Positions 55,237 through 62,652 of a stretch of 64,000 bases of DNA are shown one piece after another. Position numbers and translations under genes: made by a program. A model generated the notes under the pieces. That model worked only from the letters and a program-made list of their open reading frames with translations, did no database searches and was not told where the DNA came from. The stretch is from NCBI RefSeq assembly GCF_004959765.1, contig NZ_SJZD01000001.1, positions 186,001 to 250,000 on the forward strand. Reading direction: 5' to 3'. How positions within the stretch are numbered: the first letter of the stretch is position 1; every line of letters starts with the position of its first letter. Source of the DNA: Flavobacterium sp. H122. Its GTDB lineage: Bacteria; Bacteroidota; Bacteroidia; Flavobacteriales; Flavobacteriaceae.

Positions 55237-55264
55237 AATCCCGGTTTTCCAATCGGGATTTTTT
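55237..55264 (+). terminator. Intrinsic terminator after the yebC-type gene
   Basis: AATCCCG pairs with CGGGATT across a GTTTTCCAAT loop and is followed by T residues. Confidence 0.85.
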
Positions 55265-55364
55265 ATTTCTTAAAATTCTGTAAACCTTATCTAAAATCCT
55301 GTAACTTATATCCACTGTAGCCGTTCTAAATTTGTTTTTATAATAATCATAAAAATGTACTGCT

Positions 55365-55901
55365 ATGAAAACAATGTTAGGAATGCTTGTATTCTTTTTT
55401 GCTGTAAATAGTCAAGCACAGAAAAACAACACACAAACGGAAGTCAAAACTACTGTTACAACTGTAAAAGATTCCGAAGGAGAAAAAAAACTTGTAAAAT
55501 CAGAAGTTACCCGCGAGGTACAAAAAGTAGGTGTTGAAGCTGAAATGGAAAAACCTAATACTAAAAACATTCCTATGGCTAATAATCCTGTAGAAGTAAC
55601 AAAAGCCACAGCAATTAATTCAAACGGTGAAACAAGGGTTGTAGATGTAAAAAAATCTGCTTATTTTATGAATAACGGCCGTAAATTTCAATTGCAAACA
55701 GAAAATGAAGGTTACAGAATGTTGGAAGGTGAAGGTAAATTTACAGGGTTGCTCCGTAAAACATCAAATAATAATTTTTTGTATGTAAGTAAAAACCGTC
55801 ATGCTTATGGCTATTTTGATGCAGACGGAAATTTCATCTTGGAAACTTACAATCCAAAAACGGATAAAATGGAAATAGAAAAATATACTGTTGAGGAATA
55901 G
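55365..55901 (+). CDS. Secreted protein of unknown function
   Basis: The 178-residue product has a signal peptide (MLGMLVFFFAVNSQAQ), then a Thr/Val/Lys-rich extended region (TEVKTTVTTVKDSEGEKKLV). The C-terminal beta domain contains FQLQTENEGYRMLEGEGKFTGLLRKTSNNNFLYVSKNRHAYGYFDADGNFILETYNPKTD. The repeated short beta motifs suggest an envelope-facing protein. I recognise no family. Single gene with a bidirectional terminator behind it. Confidence 0.82.
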   Translation: MKTMLGMLVFFFAVNSQAQKNNTQTEVKTTVTTVKDSEGEKKLVKSEVTREVQKVGVEAEMEKPNTKNIPMANNPVEVTKATAINSNGETRVVDVKKSAYFMNNGRKFQLQTENEGYRMLEGEGKFTGLLRKTSNNNFLYVSKNRHAYGYFDADGNFILETYNPKTDKMEIEKYTVEE

Positions 55902-55926
55902 TAAATTTGGTTTGGTTGGTTTATTA

Positions 55927-55961
55927 AAAAACCCGCTCCATAATTTTTGGAGCGGGTTTTG
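55927..55961. terminator. Bidirectional terminator between convergent genes
   Basis: AAAACCCGCTCCA pairs with TGGAGCGGGTTTT, with T-rich sequence on both strands. It lies between a plus-strand gene and the minus-strand ferredoxin gene. Confidence 0.9.
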
Positions 55962-55963
55962 TA

Positions 55964-56314
55964 TTATTCATTATGTAAAAATGACTGTCTGTTTAATAGT
56001 GTTTCTTCACTTTCTACATGATTATCATCCGGAACACAACAGTCAACCGGGCAAACGGCAGCACATTGAGGCTCTTCGTGAAAGCCTTTACATTCTGTAC
56101 ATTTTCCAGGCACGATATAATAAATGTCATCAGAAATCGGAGTTTGAGCAGCATCAGAATCTACTTCAGTACCATCAGGTAAAATAACTTTGCCCGTTAA
56201 TTTAGTTCCATCTTTCCAGCGCCAGTCGTCAGCACCTTCATAAATAGCTGTGTTAGGACATTCCGGTTCGCATGCCCCACAGTTTATACATTCGTCAGTT
56301 ATAATAATTGCCAT
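55964..56314 (-). CDS. 4Fe-4S dicluster ferredoxin
   Basis: The 116-residue product has the first cluster motif [19 protein letters not shown] and the second [24 protein letters not shown]. The second has the longer spacing found in Alvin/YfhL-type 2[4Fe-4S] ferredoxins. A stretch of about 40 residues separates the two. It is a soluble electron carrier. It is transcribed away from the luxC-like gene; the ferredoxin/acyl-CoA-reductase/serC/serA order is familiar from flavobacteria. Confidence 0.94.
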   Translation of the reverse strand: MAIIITDECINCGACEPECPNTAIYEGADDWRWKDGTKLTGKVILPDGTEVDSDAAQTPISDDIYYIVPGKCTECKGFHEEPQCAAVCPVDCCVPDDNHVESEETLLNRQSFLHNE

Positions 56315-56331
56315 AGTGTAATTGCTTTACG

Positions 56332-56409
56332 CCTTAAGCTATAAGCTGTAAGCTGTTAAAATAATTTTAAAATAAAAAGCTTATAGCATATTGCATACGG
56401 CTTAATGCT
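56332..56409. repeat. AT-rich imperfect inverted repeat
   Basis: GCCTTAAGCTATAAGC... and the complement of ...CTTATAGCATATTGC plus GGCTTAATGC share units of TATAAGC and TTAAGC. It occupies the divergent gap between the ferredoxin and luxC-like genes. Short internal repeats (AAGCTRTAAGCTG) give it a low-complexity look. Confidence 0.5.
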
Positions 56410-56425
56410 AAAAAACTTATTTTTG
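56392..56425 (+). promoter_or_regulatory. Promoter of the luxC-like gene
   Basis: TTG (56392-56394) and TATTTTTG (56418-56425), 23 bp apart, fit the Bacteroidota promoter pattern. Confidence 0.5.
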
Positions 56426-56465
56426 TGCAAAATTACAATCTAAACGATACATAAGCAAGAAACCG

Positions 56466-57524
56466 ATGTCACAAAAAGAAATAATTATTGCATTTATAGA
56501 ATTAGGAAAATTCTTAGGTCAGTTTTCATCTGAAGGAAATAAGAAAAATCCTGAAGTTAAAAATAACGAAATCTTTTTTGACGGCTTTGTTAATTTGATT
56601 GAATTATCTCAATCACATAATGGCTGGTTTACCCCTGAACAAATCTATTTTTCAATTAATTCATGGGCTGAAGCCTTAACCGAAGACAACTTAAACAAGT
56701 GGCTTTCGGCTTACACTTTTAATGAAAAAGAGCCTAAAATCATTGGGTTGATTTTAGCAGGAAACATTCCTTTGGTTGGTTTTCATGATTTCCTTTCGGT
56801 TTTAATTTCAGGTAATAAAGTATTGGCCAAACTTTCTTCAAATGATCAAAAATTATTGCCCTTTTTAGCCAAATATATTATAAGTATAGAACCAAAATTA
56901 GTCGAAAGAATAACTTTTTCAGAAGGAAAATTAGAAGATTTTGATGCTGTAATTGCCACAGGAAGTAATAATACGGCACGTTATTTTGAATATTATTTTA
57001 GAGAAAAGCCTTCAATAATACGTAAAAACAGAAATTCTGTTGCTGTTTTAAACGGAAATGAAACACAAGTAGAATTAGAAAGTCTTGGTGAAGATATTTT
57101 TAGATATTATGGTTTAGGATGTCGTAATGTATCCAAACTTTTTGTACCAAAAGAGTATGACTTCAAGCTGTTTTTCGAATCCATTTTTCCTTATGGTGAT
57201 ATCATTCATTATGAAAAATATGCTAATAATTATGATTATAACAAAGCTGTTTTCTTAATGAGTTTGTTTAAATTATTAGACAATGGTTTTTTAACTTTAA
57301 AAGAAGATTCAAGCTACGCCTCTCCTATTTCATCAGTATTTTATGAATATTACGATGATTTGAATTTGGTTAAAGACAAATTAAAAGAGGATTCTGAATT
57401 AATTCAATGTATAGTTTCAAATAACTTAATTGAAAACAGTATTGCTTTTGGTCAAACACAAAAACCAAATCTTTGGGATTATGCTGACAATGTTGATACT
57501 ATTCAATTTTTAAACAATCTATAA
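56466..57524 (+). CDS. Acyl-CoA reductase (LuxC-like)
   Basis: The 352-residue protein is aldehyde-dehydrogenase-like. Features include IGLILAGNIPLVGFHDFLSVLISGNKVLAKLSSNDQ, IATGSNNTARYFEYYF and a cysteine in YGLGCRNVSKLFVP, which is the expected nucleophile position. LuxC-type enzymes reduce activated fatty acids to aldehydes. No luxD or luxE lies nearby, so bioluminescence is not implied. Its stop overlaps a possible start of the serC frame. Confidence 0.9.
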   Translation: MSQKEIIIAFIELGKFLGQFSSEGNKKNPEVKNNEIFFDGFVNLIELSQSHNGWFTPEQIYFSINSWAEALTEDNLNKWLSAYTFNEKEPKIIGLILAGNIPLVGFHDFLSVLISGNKVLAKLSSNDQKLLPFLAKYIISIEPKLVERITFSEGKLEDFDAVIATGSNNTARYFEYYFREKPSIIRKNRNSVAVLNGNETQVELESLGEDIFRYYGLGCRNVSKLFVPKEYDFKLFFESIFPYGDIIHYEKYANNYDYNKAVFLMSLFKLLDNGFLTLKEDSSYASPISSVFYEYYDDLNLVKDKLKEDSELIQCIVSNNLIENSIAFGQTQKPNLWDYADNVDTIQFLNNL

Positions 57525-57655
57525 TGGCTTCAAAATTTTTAGATATTTTAAAAAATCAAAAAGAAAAAGAAGTTCATAAACATGAGCCCAATTTTAATTT
57601 GGAAGCTAAAGTAAACTCAAACCGATTTCATTCTAAACAAACACCAACTAATCCA

Positions 57656-58726
57656 ATGAAAAAACACAACTACAGCGCCGGTCCTTGTATCTTACCGCAG
57701 GAAGTATTTGAAAAATCTGCTCAGGCAGTGTTAGACTTTAACGGAATGGGATTATCACTCTTGGAAATTTCACATCGAAGCGATGAATTTGTCACAGTAA
57801 TTGAAGAAGCAAGAGCTTTGGTTTTAGAACTTTTAGGTCTGCAGGGAAAAGGATATCAGGCTTTGTTTTTACATGGTGGGGCAAGTTTAGAGTTTTTAAT
57901 GGTTCCCTATAATTTAATGAAAGTTAATGGGAAAGCAGGATATTTAGACACGGGAACTTGGGCAAGCGGTGCCATAAAAGAAGCGAAGCATTTTGGTGAA
58001 ACTATTGTTTTGGCGTCTTCAAAAGAGGATAACTACAACTATATTCCTAAAAATTACGAAATCCCATCTAATCTAGATTATTTCCACTGTACAAGTAACA
58101 ATACCATTTTTGGTACTCAAATGAAATCATTCCCAGAGGTTAATACGGTAATGGTTTGTGATATGAGTTCTGATATTTTTTCAAGAACTTTAGATTTCTC
58201 AAAATTTGATTTGATCTATGCAGGAGCACAAAAAAACATGGGGCCGGCTGGTTCAACTTTGGTTGTTGTCAAAGAAGAAATTTTAGGCAAAACAGGCCGC
58301 AATATTCCTTCAATGCTGGACTATCAATTGCATATTGCTAAAGAGAGTATGTATAATACACCCCCTGTATTTCCTATTTATGCTTCACTCCTAACCTTAC
58401 AATGGTTAAAAAATCTAGGAGGTATTCCTGCTATAGAAAAAATAAACAATGCTAAAGCCGAATTACTTTACAATGAAATAGACAGAAATCCTTTATTCAA
58501 AGGAACTGCAAAAACAGAAGACCGAAGCAATATGAATGTAACTTTTGTCTTAAATGATGAGAACCATACTGCTATTTTTGACCAATTATGGAATGAAGCA
58601 GGTATTTCCGGCTTAAAAGGACATCGTTCTGTAGGCGGTTACCGTGCTTCTATGTATAATGCTTTGCCACTGGAAAGTGTTCAGGTTTTAGTGGATGTAA
58701 TGAAAGACCTGGAGAATAAAGCATAG
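57656..58726 (+). CDS. serC: Phosphoserine aminotransferase
   Basis: From the ATG at 57656 (MKKHNYSAGPCILPQEVFE) the product has 356 residues, the normal SerC length. The PLP lysine is Lys193 in AGAQKNMGPAGS. GHRSVGGYRASMYNA near the C-terminus is typical. The frame also stays open back to an ATG at 57524 that overlaps the luxC-like stop by one base. That would add 44 hydrophilic residues unlike the family, so I prefer the later start. It converts 3-phosphohydroxypyruvate to phosphoserine. Confidence 0.94.
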   Translation: MKKHNYSAGPCILPQEVFEKSAQAVLDFNGMGLSLLEISHRSDEFVTVIEEARALVLELLGLQGKGYQALFLHGGASLEFLMVPYNLMKVNGKAGYLDTGTWASGAIKEAKHFGETIVLASSKEDNYNYIPKNYEIPSNLDYFHCTSNNTIFGTQMKSFPEVNTVMVCDMSSDIFSRTLDFSKFDLIYAGAQKNMGPAGSTLVVVKEEILGKTGRNIPSMLDYQLHIAKESMYNTPPVFPIYASLLTLQWLKNLGGIPAIEKINNAKAELLYNEIDRNPLFKGTAKTEDRSNMNVTFVLNDENHTAIFDQLWNEAGISGLKGHRSVGGYRASMYNALPLESVQVLVDVMKDLENKA

Positions 58727-58734
58727 TTAATCAG

Positions 58735-58782
58735 ATTGTTCGATTGTTCAATTGTTCGATTGTTCGATTGTTCGATTGTTCA
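58735..58782 (+). repeat. Octanucleotide tandem repeat, six copies of ATTGTTCR
   Basis: Six consecutive 8-mers read ATTGTTCG or ATTGTTCA, between serC and serA. The start of serA is 38 bp beyond the array. Confidence 0.95.
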
Positions 58783-58820
58783 GTCATTATTTTTTATCAA
58801 AAAAAAACATAAAATAGTAA

Positions 58821-59771
58821 ATGAAAATACTTGCTAACGATGGTTTATCAGCAAAAGCCATAACACTTCTGGAGCAAAATGATTTTGAAGTAATAACTAC
58901 TAAAGTTGCTCAGGAACAAGTAGGTAATTATATCAATAAAAATGAAATTGATATTCTTTTAGTCAGAAGTGCTACCAAAGCCGGCAAAGAACTAATTGAA
59001 AACTGCCCAACACTTAAAGCAATTGGAAGAGGTGGCATTGGTTTAGACAACATTGATGTTGAATACGCTATTTCAAAAGGAATTACAGTTTTTAATACTC
59101 CCGAAGCATCAGTAAATGCAGTAGCCGAATTAGCTATTGCACACTTACTTTCCGGTGCAAGATATTTACATGATGCCAACAGAAACATGCCTCTCGAAGG
59201 TGATACTCAGTTCAATCAGTTAAAAAAAGTATATTCAAACGGACTGGAGATAAAAGACAAAACACTGGGTATCATTGGTTTTGGAAAAATTGGTAAAGCT
59301 GTTGCAAAAAAAGCATTAGGATTAGGAATGAAGGTAATTGCAACAGGTAACAAAAATGAATCAGCTCCTGTTGAAATTGAATTCTACAATAATCAAAAAA
59401 TAGCTATTCCTGTTGACATCATGTCGATGGAAGAATTACTTCCACAAGCCGATTTCATTTCGATTCATGTACCAGCTCAAAATGACTATTTACTGACTCA
59501 AAATGAGTTTAAAAAAATGAAACACGGGGTTGGAATGATCAATTGTTCAAGAGGTGAACTAATTAATGAAGTAGATTTGATTGATTATTTGGAAAATAAG
59601 CAAATAAGTTTTGCCGGTTTAGATGTTTTTCAGGATGAACCTACTCCGGCTGTGCAGCTTTTAATGCATCCGGACATTTCTTTGACTCCTCATATAGGCG
59701 GTTCAACAATTGAAACACAGGAAAAAATCAGCTTGGAATTAGCTAATCAAATTATAACTCTTTTCAAATAA
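58821..59771 (+). CDS. serA: D-3-phosphoglycerate dehydrogenase, short form
   Basis: The 316-residue D-2-hydroxyacid dehydrogenase has IGRGGIGLDNIDVEYA, the NAD-binding GIIGFGKIGKAVAKKALGLG (about 152-171), INCSRGELINEVDL, and the catalytic His in LTPHIGGSTIETQEK. It ends at the catalytic core, without the C-terminal ACT domain, so serine feedback by that route is not expected. It makes 3-phosphohydroxypyruvate for serC, which lies upstream on the same strand. Confidence 0.92.
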   Translation: MKILANDGLSAKAITLLEQNDFEVITTKVAQEQVGNYINKNEIDILLVRSATKAGKELIENCPTLKAIGRGGIGLDNIDVEYAISKGITVFNTPEASVNAVAELAIAHLLSGARYLHDANRNMPLEGDTQFNQLKKVYSNGLEIKDKTLGIIGFGKIGKAVAKKALGLGMKVIATGNKNESAPVEIEFYNNQKIAIPVDIMSMEELLPQADFISIHVPAQNDYLLTQNEFKKMKHGVGMINCSRGELINEVDLIDYLENKQISFAGLDVFQDEPTPAVQLLMHPDISLTPHIGGSTIETQEKISLELANQIITLFK

Positions 59772-59824
59772 AAATTTCGATAAATTTCTTACATTTATAG
59801 TTATTAACCTTTTAAGACTAAATA

Positions 59825-60457
59825 ATGGCTGGAATTTTAGATTTAATCAATAGTGATTTAGGAAAACAAATTATAGGTGGCATCAGCAACCAAGTTGGTA
59901 CTACGGAAGGTGAAACATCTTCTGTTTTAACTTCTGCATTACCAAGTTTGGTCAATGCCATGCAAAATAATACTTCCACAGAATCAGGAGCAGGTGGTTT
60001 GTTAGGTGCTCTTTTAGATGGCAAACATGACGGAAGCCTTTTAGACAATCTGGGAGGATTATTAGGCGGTGGCGGAATTGACACTGAGGATGGAGGAAAA
60101 ATACTTGGCCATGTTTTAGGAGGTAATCAAGCAAATATAGAATCGGGTTTAAGTCAAAGTACCGGCGTTAGTTCTGATAAAATTGGAATGATCTTAAAAA
60201 TGGCCGCTCCTATTTTAATGGCATTTCTAGCAAATAAAGCACGAACCAATAATGTACAAAACGGAACTGATTTAGGTGGGTTGTTAGGTGGATTACTAGG
60301 TGGCGGACAAGAACAACCATCATCGACCGGAGGTTCTATTTTAACTTCTGTTTTAGATCAGGATGGTGATGGTCAATTAGGCGTTGGAGATGCTGTCGCT
60401 GCTGCCACAAAAAAAGGAGGTTTAGGTGGTTTATTAGGAAGACTTTTTGGAAAATAA
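59825..60457 (+). CDS. DUF937 protein, Gly-rich
   Basis: The 210-residue product has the DUF937 start (MAGILDLINSDLGKQIIGGISNQVGTTEGETSSVLTSALPSLVNAM) and Gly/Leu-rich stretches GGLLGALLDGK, GGLLGGGG and LGGLLGGLLGGGQ. An EF-hand-like end (DQDGDGQLGVGDAVAAATKK) could bind calcium. The structure resembles YidB-type proteins of unknown function. A strong terminator follows. Confidence 0.9.
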   Translation: MAGILDLINSDLGKQIIGGISNQVGTTEGETSSVLTSALPSLVNAMQNNTSTESGAGGLLGALLDGKHDGSLLDNLGGLLGGGGIDTEDGGKILGHVLGGNQANIESGLSQSTGVSSDKIGMILKMAAPILMAFLANKARTNNVQNGTDLGGLLGGLLGGGQEQPSSTGGSILTSVLDQDGDGQLGVGDAVAAATKKGGLGGLLGRLFGK

Positions 60458-60462
60458 ATAAT

Positions 60463-60489
60463 AAAACCGTGCACTTAAGCACGGTTTTT
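60463..60489 (+). terminator. Intrinsic terminator after the DUF937 gene
   Basis: AAAACCGTGC pairs with GCACGGTTTT around ACTTAA and is followed by T residues. Confidence 0.9.
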
Positions 60490-60523
60490 GCTTTAAATAA
60501 ATAACAACTAAAAATTAAAAGTC

Positions 60524-60961
60524 ATGAAAAATCTGGCACTATTTATAGGAATTATAGCATTAGTGATTTCATGCAAATCAAAACCTTTGGACAACAGTCA
60601 AAACGGACAAGCCAATGCTAAAGTTATAAAGGGTGATACCGTAAAAATTGCCAACGAAGAAACTGAGTACGAAGTGATTATTATTGATGCCGGTTTTAGT
60701 ACCTGGCTTAACAGCAGGGCTTTTCCCAGAAACTACTATTCGCTTTCTTATTTGGAAAATAAGAACCAGTTTTGGACTCAGGAATGGAACAGCAGAGTTA
60801 TGCAGCCTCACAGATATGATCCAAATCTATATGAAATGCAGATTAATTACGATCAAAATACAAAATATGGTTATGAGGTAAATTATTTGATTTATAATTA
60901 TTTAGTTTATTTTCAAAACACTTATAACCAACAATTATTTGGCAGAGTGCCTTCGCGTTGA
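60524..60961 (+). CDS. Small lipoprotein (DUF6146-like)
   Basis: The 145-residue product has the lipobox VISC in MKNLALFIGIIALVISCKSK. The mature part carries FSTWLNSRAFPRNYYSLSYLENKNQFWTQEWNSRVMQPHRYDP, a strongly aromatic, conserved-looking block. I recall such proteins in flavobacteria as DUF6146; the number is from memory. Function unknown. The next gene starts 24 bp downstream, so they are probably co-transcribed. Confidence 0.85.
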   Translation: MKNLALFIGIIALVISCKSKPLDNSQNGQANAKVIKGDTVKIANEETEYEVIIIDAGFSTWLNSRAFPRNYYSLSYLENKNQFWTQEWNSRVMQPHRYDPNLYEMQINYDQNTKYGYEVNYLIYNYLVYFQNTYNQQLFGRVPSR

Positions 60962-60985
60962 TTATATTTGTAGAAAATAATATTC

Positions 60986-61288
60986 ATGAACAAACTAAAA
61001 GAACGCTGGGGAATTACTTCTAATTTTCAATTGGTTGTCATTTTTCTTGTTTTTGCCATCAATGGTTCACTTTCTGCTAAAATTTCATCTTATTTAATGG
61101 AATTATTAGGGCTTAGCAAAGAGAACCTGCATTGGTTACCTTATTACATTATTCTTTTAGTTTTGGTATTTCCTTTGTACCCTTTCATGCTGATGGCTTT
61201 TGGATACCTTTTTGGACAATCAGAGTTTTTCTTCAAATTCGGAAAACGAATGCTGAAATCAATGGGATTAGGTTTTATATTCAAATAA
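60986..61288 (+). CDS. Small two-helix membrane protein (DUF6787-like)
   Basis: The 100-residue product starts MNKLKERWGITSNFQLVVIFLVFAINGSLSAK. It has two hydrophobic helices (FQLVVIFLVFAINGSL and YYIILLVLVFPLYPFMLMAFGYLFG) and a basic C-terminal end (FFKFGKRMLKSMG). The family name is from memory and function is unknown. It lies between the lipoprotein and the RNA-ligase-like gene. Confidence 0.83.
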   Translation: MNKLKERWGITSNFQLVVIFLVFAINGSLSAKISSYLMELLGLSKENLHWLPYYIILLVLVFPLYPFMLMAFGYLFGQSEFFFKFGKRMLKSMGLGFIFK

Positions 61289-61352
61289 ACCCAAATTCTA
61301 ATAGCTTTTTGATCCAAAAGCCCACATTTTCAATCATTAACTATAGAAAGCC

Positions 61353-61910
61353 ATGCTTAATCGATATTCCGTTGTCATAAATCCTTCTCCAAAAATCATT
61401 GATGAGGTGAAATTGATGAAGGAACTCTTGGCTGGTAAAATTGGCTGGTACAATAGTAAAAATTCATTGGCTCATATAACCATCAATGAATTTGAAGCAC
61501 CTGCATCCGAATTGGTCAATATCAAAAAACATTTGCAAAATATTACCAGACATCTTAAAGCAGAAGAAGTTCTTTTTAACAAACTGGACACCTTTCCAAA
61601 TGGAGCTTTTTTCTTGGGAGCAGAGGAAAAATCAAAATTATATTTAAAAGAAACAATGCAAAACATACATCAATCTTTTGTTTATAAAACTGCTATTAAA
61701 AGTACTGAACCTCATATATCTATAGGAAGAAGGATTACTCCAGAAAACATTAAAATTGCTTATGCTCTATTTACTACTCCTAGCCTATCTTTTTTATGCG
61801 ACAGAATAGCTCTACGCGTTTTTAACACAAACCGAAAGCAGTTTGATATTGTAGAAGAATTTATTTTTCAGGGAAGAGAAAAAGAAGGCGAACAAGGAGT
61901 TTTGTTTTAA
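61353..61910 (+). CDS. 2'-5' RNA ligase / cyclic phosphodiesterase-like (2H) protein
   Basis: The 185-residue protein is of the 2H phosphoesterase superfamily. The two catalytic motifs are His41-Ile-Thr in LAHITINEF and His121-Ile-Ser in EPHISIGRRI. Members join or hydrolyse 2'-5' RNA linkages or cyclic phosphates; the activity here is not predictable. An upstream GKIGWYNSKNS block and FPNGAFFLG are typical of the group. Confidence 0.9.
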   Translation: MLNRYSVVINPSPKIIDEVKLMKELLAGKIGWYNSKNSLAHITINEFEAPASELVNIKKHLQNITRHLKAEEVLFNKLDTFPNGAFFLGAEEKSKLYLKETMQNIHQSFVYKTAIKSTEPHISIGRRITPENIKIAYALFTTPSLSFLCDRIALRVFNTNRKQFDIVEEFIFQGREKEGEQGVLF

Positions 61911-61969
61911 AAATATCGTCTCCGCATTTCAACTAGCTCAAATAATATTTCAAGAATACAGATTATAAA

Positions 61970-61995
61970 GGTGGCTTCGATTTCACTCAGCCACC
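61970..61995. terminator. Weak hairpin between convergent genes
   Basis: GGTGGCT and AGCCACC form a 7-bp stem with a 12-base loop. AT-rich sequence flanks both sides. It is the only candidate terminator for the facing 2H and YchJ genes. Confidence 0.45.
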
Positions 61996-62018
61996 ATTAT
62001 AAAAAAGTTTCTCTGATA

Positions 62019-62405
62019 TTATTGATTTAGGTTCTCGAAAACACCATCAACATAATACCATTGCTCACCTTGTTTTTTAAATGAAGATTTTTCATGGTGG
62101 CAATGACTTTGAAGACTACTATCCATAAAATAGGCCTTAAATTCGACAGTCGTTTCGGTAGTTTTTACAACTTCTAATTTTAACCAGGTATTTTGAACTG
62201 ACCATGCTAAAATATCCTTTTTATTATGAAACTTACGAGTCGAAATATGAGTTGTAGCCAATAAATAATCAGCATTATGTGTACAGTAGGCACTATAACG
62301 CGAACGCATTAATGTTTCAGCAGTAGCAGGTTTCGCCTTACCTGACAAATACGGTTCACAACAGTTTTCAAATGAGATATTTGAACAGCAATAACATAAT
62401 TTCAT
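62019..62405 (-). CDS. YchJ family SEC-C-type metal-binding protein
   Basis: The 128-residue product has an N-terminal Cys motif, CYCCSNISFENCCEPYLSGK, with PATAETLMRSRYSAYCTHNADYLLATTH typical of YchJ. An NTF2-like domain (FKAYFMDSSLQSHCHHEKSSFKKQGEQWYYVDG) follows. The usual SEC-C motif probably binds zinc. The family lacks a firm function. The start codon overlaps the upstream 70-residue gene by 4 bp. Confidence 0.92.
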   Translation of the reverse strand: MKLCYCCSNISFENCCEPYLSGKAKPATAETLMRSRYSAYCTHNADYLLATTHISTRKFHNKKDILAWSVQNTWLKLEVVKTTETTVEFKAYFMDSSLQSHCHHEKSSFKKQGEQWYYVDGVFENLNQ

Positions 62406-62614
62406 AGTTTTGTTTTTTGTTCCAATTGGTTCAATAAAACTTTATATCTGCTCAATTCAATCAAATCATTGTCATCGACAGCAAAATCAGTCAATTCTTC
62501 TAACAACTCTTTTGCTTCTTCCAACTTTAATCCTGCTCCTTCACTATCCTTTTTTGCCAAACAATCAATTACTGCTTGCACGGTAACTTTTAATACTTTA
62601 AAATCAATTTCCAT
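62402..62614 (-). CDS. Small helical protein of unknown function
   Basis: The 70-residue, acidic, largely helical product reads MEIDFKVLKVTVQAVIDCLA, then repeated Lys/Glu/Leu patterns (GAGLKLEEAKELLEEL). The gene has a proper promoter and overlaps the YchJ start by 4 bp (ATGA), which argues that it is real. I recognise no family. Confidence 0.72.
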   Translation of the reverse strand: MEIDFKVLKVTVQAVIDCLAKKDSEGAGLKLEEAKELLEELTDFAVDDNDLIELSRYKVLLNQLEQKTKL

Positions 62615-62632
62615 TTATCAAATCTTTGCGTG

Positions 62633-62640
62633 CAAAAATA
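62633..62640 (-). promoter_or_regulatory. Promoter of the small gene / ychJ operon
   Basis: On the minus strand, TATTTTTG is preceded by TTG 21 bp upstream, a good Bacteroidota match, 18 bp before the start codon at 62614. Confidence 0.6.
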
Positions 62641-62652
62641 GAACAATATTCC

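Noticed and set aside
55891..56187. Plus-strand frame over the ferredoxin gene
   Set aside because: It is antisense to a gene with clear 4Fe-4S motifs and is rich in His/Cys only as a shadow of these.
56466..57524. Bioluminescence operon because of the LuxC-like gene
   Set aside because: No luxA, luxB, luxD or luxE is nearby, and LuxC-like reductases are common in non-luminous flavobacteria.
58735..58782. Possible CRISPR or iteron origin
   Set aside because: The units are contiguous 8-mers with no spacers and no DnaA-box-like sequence or replication gene nearby.
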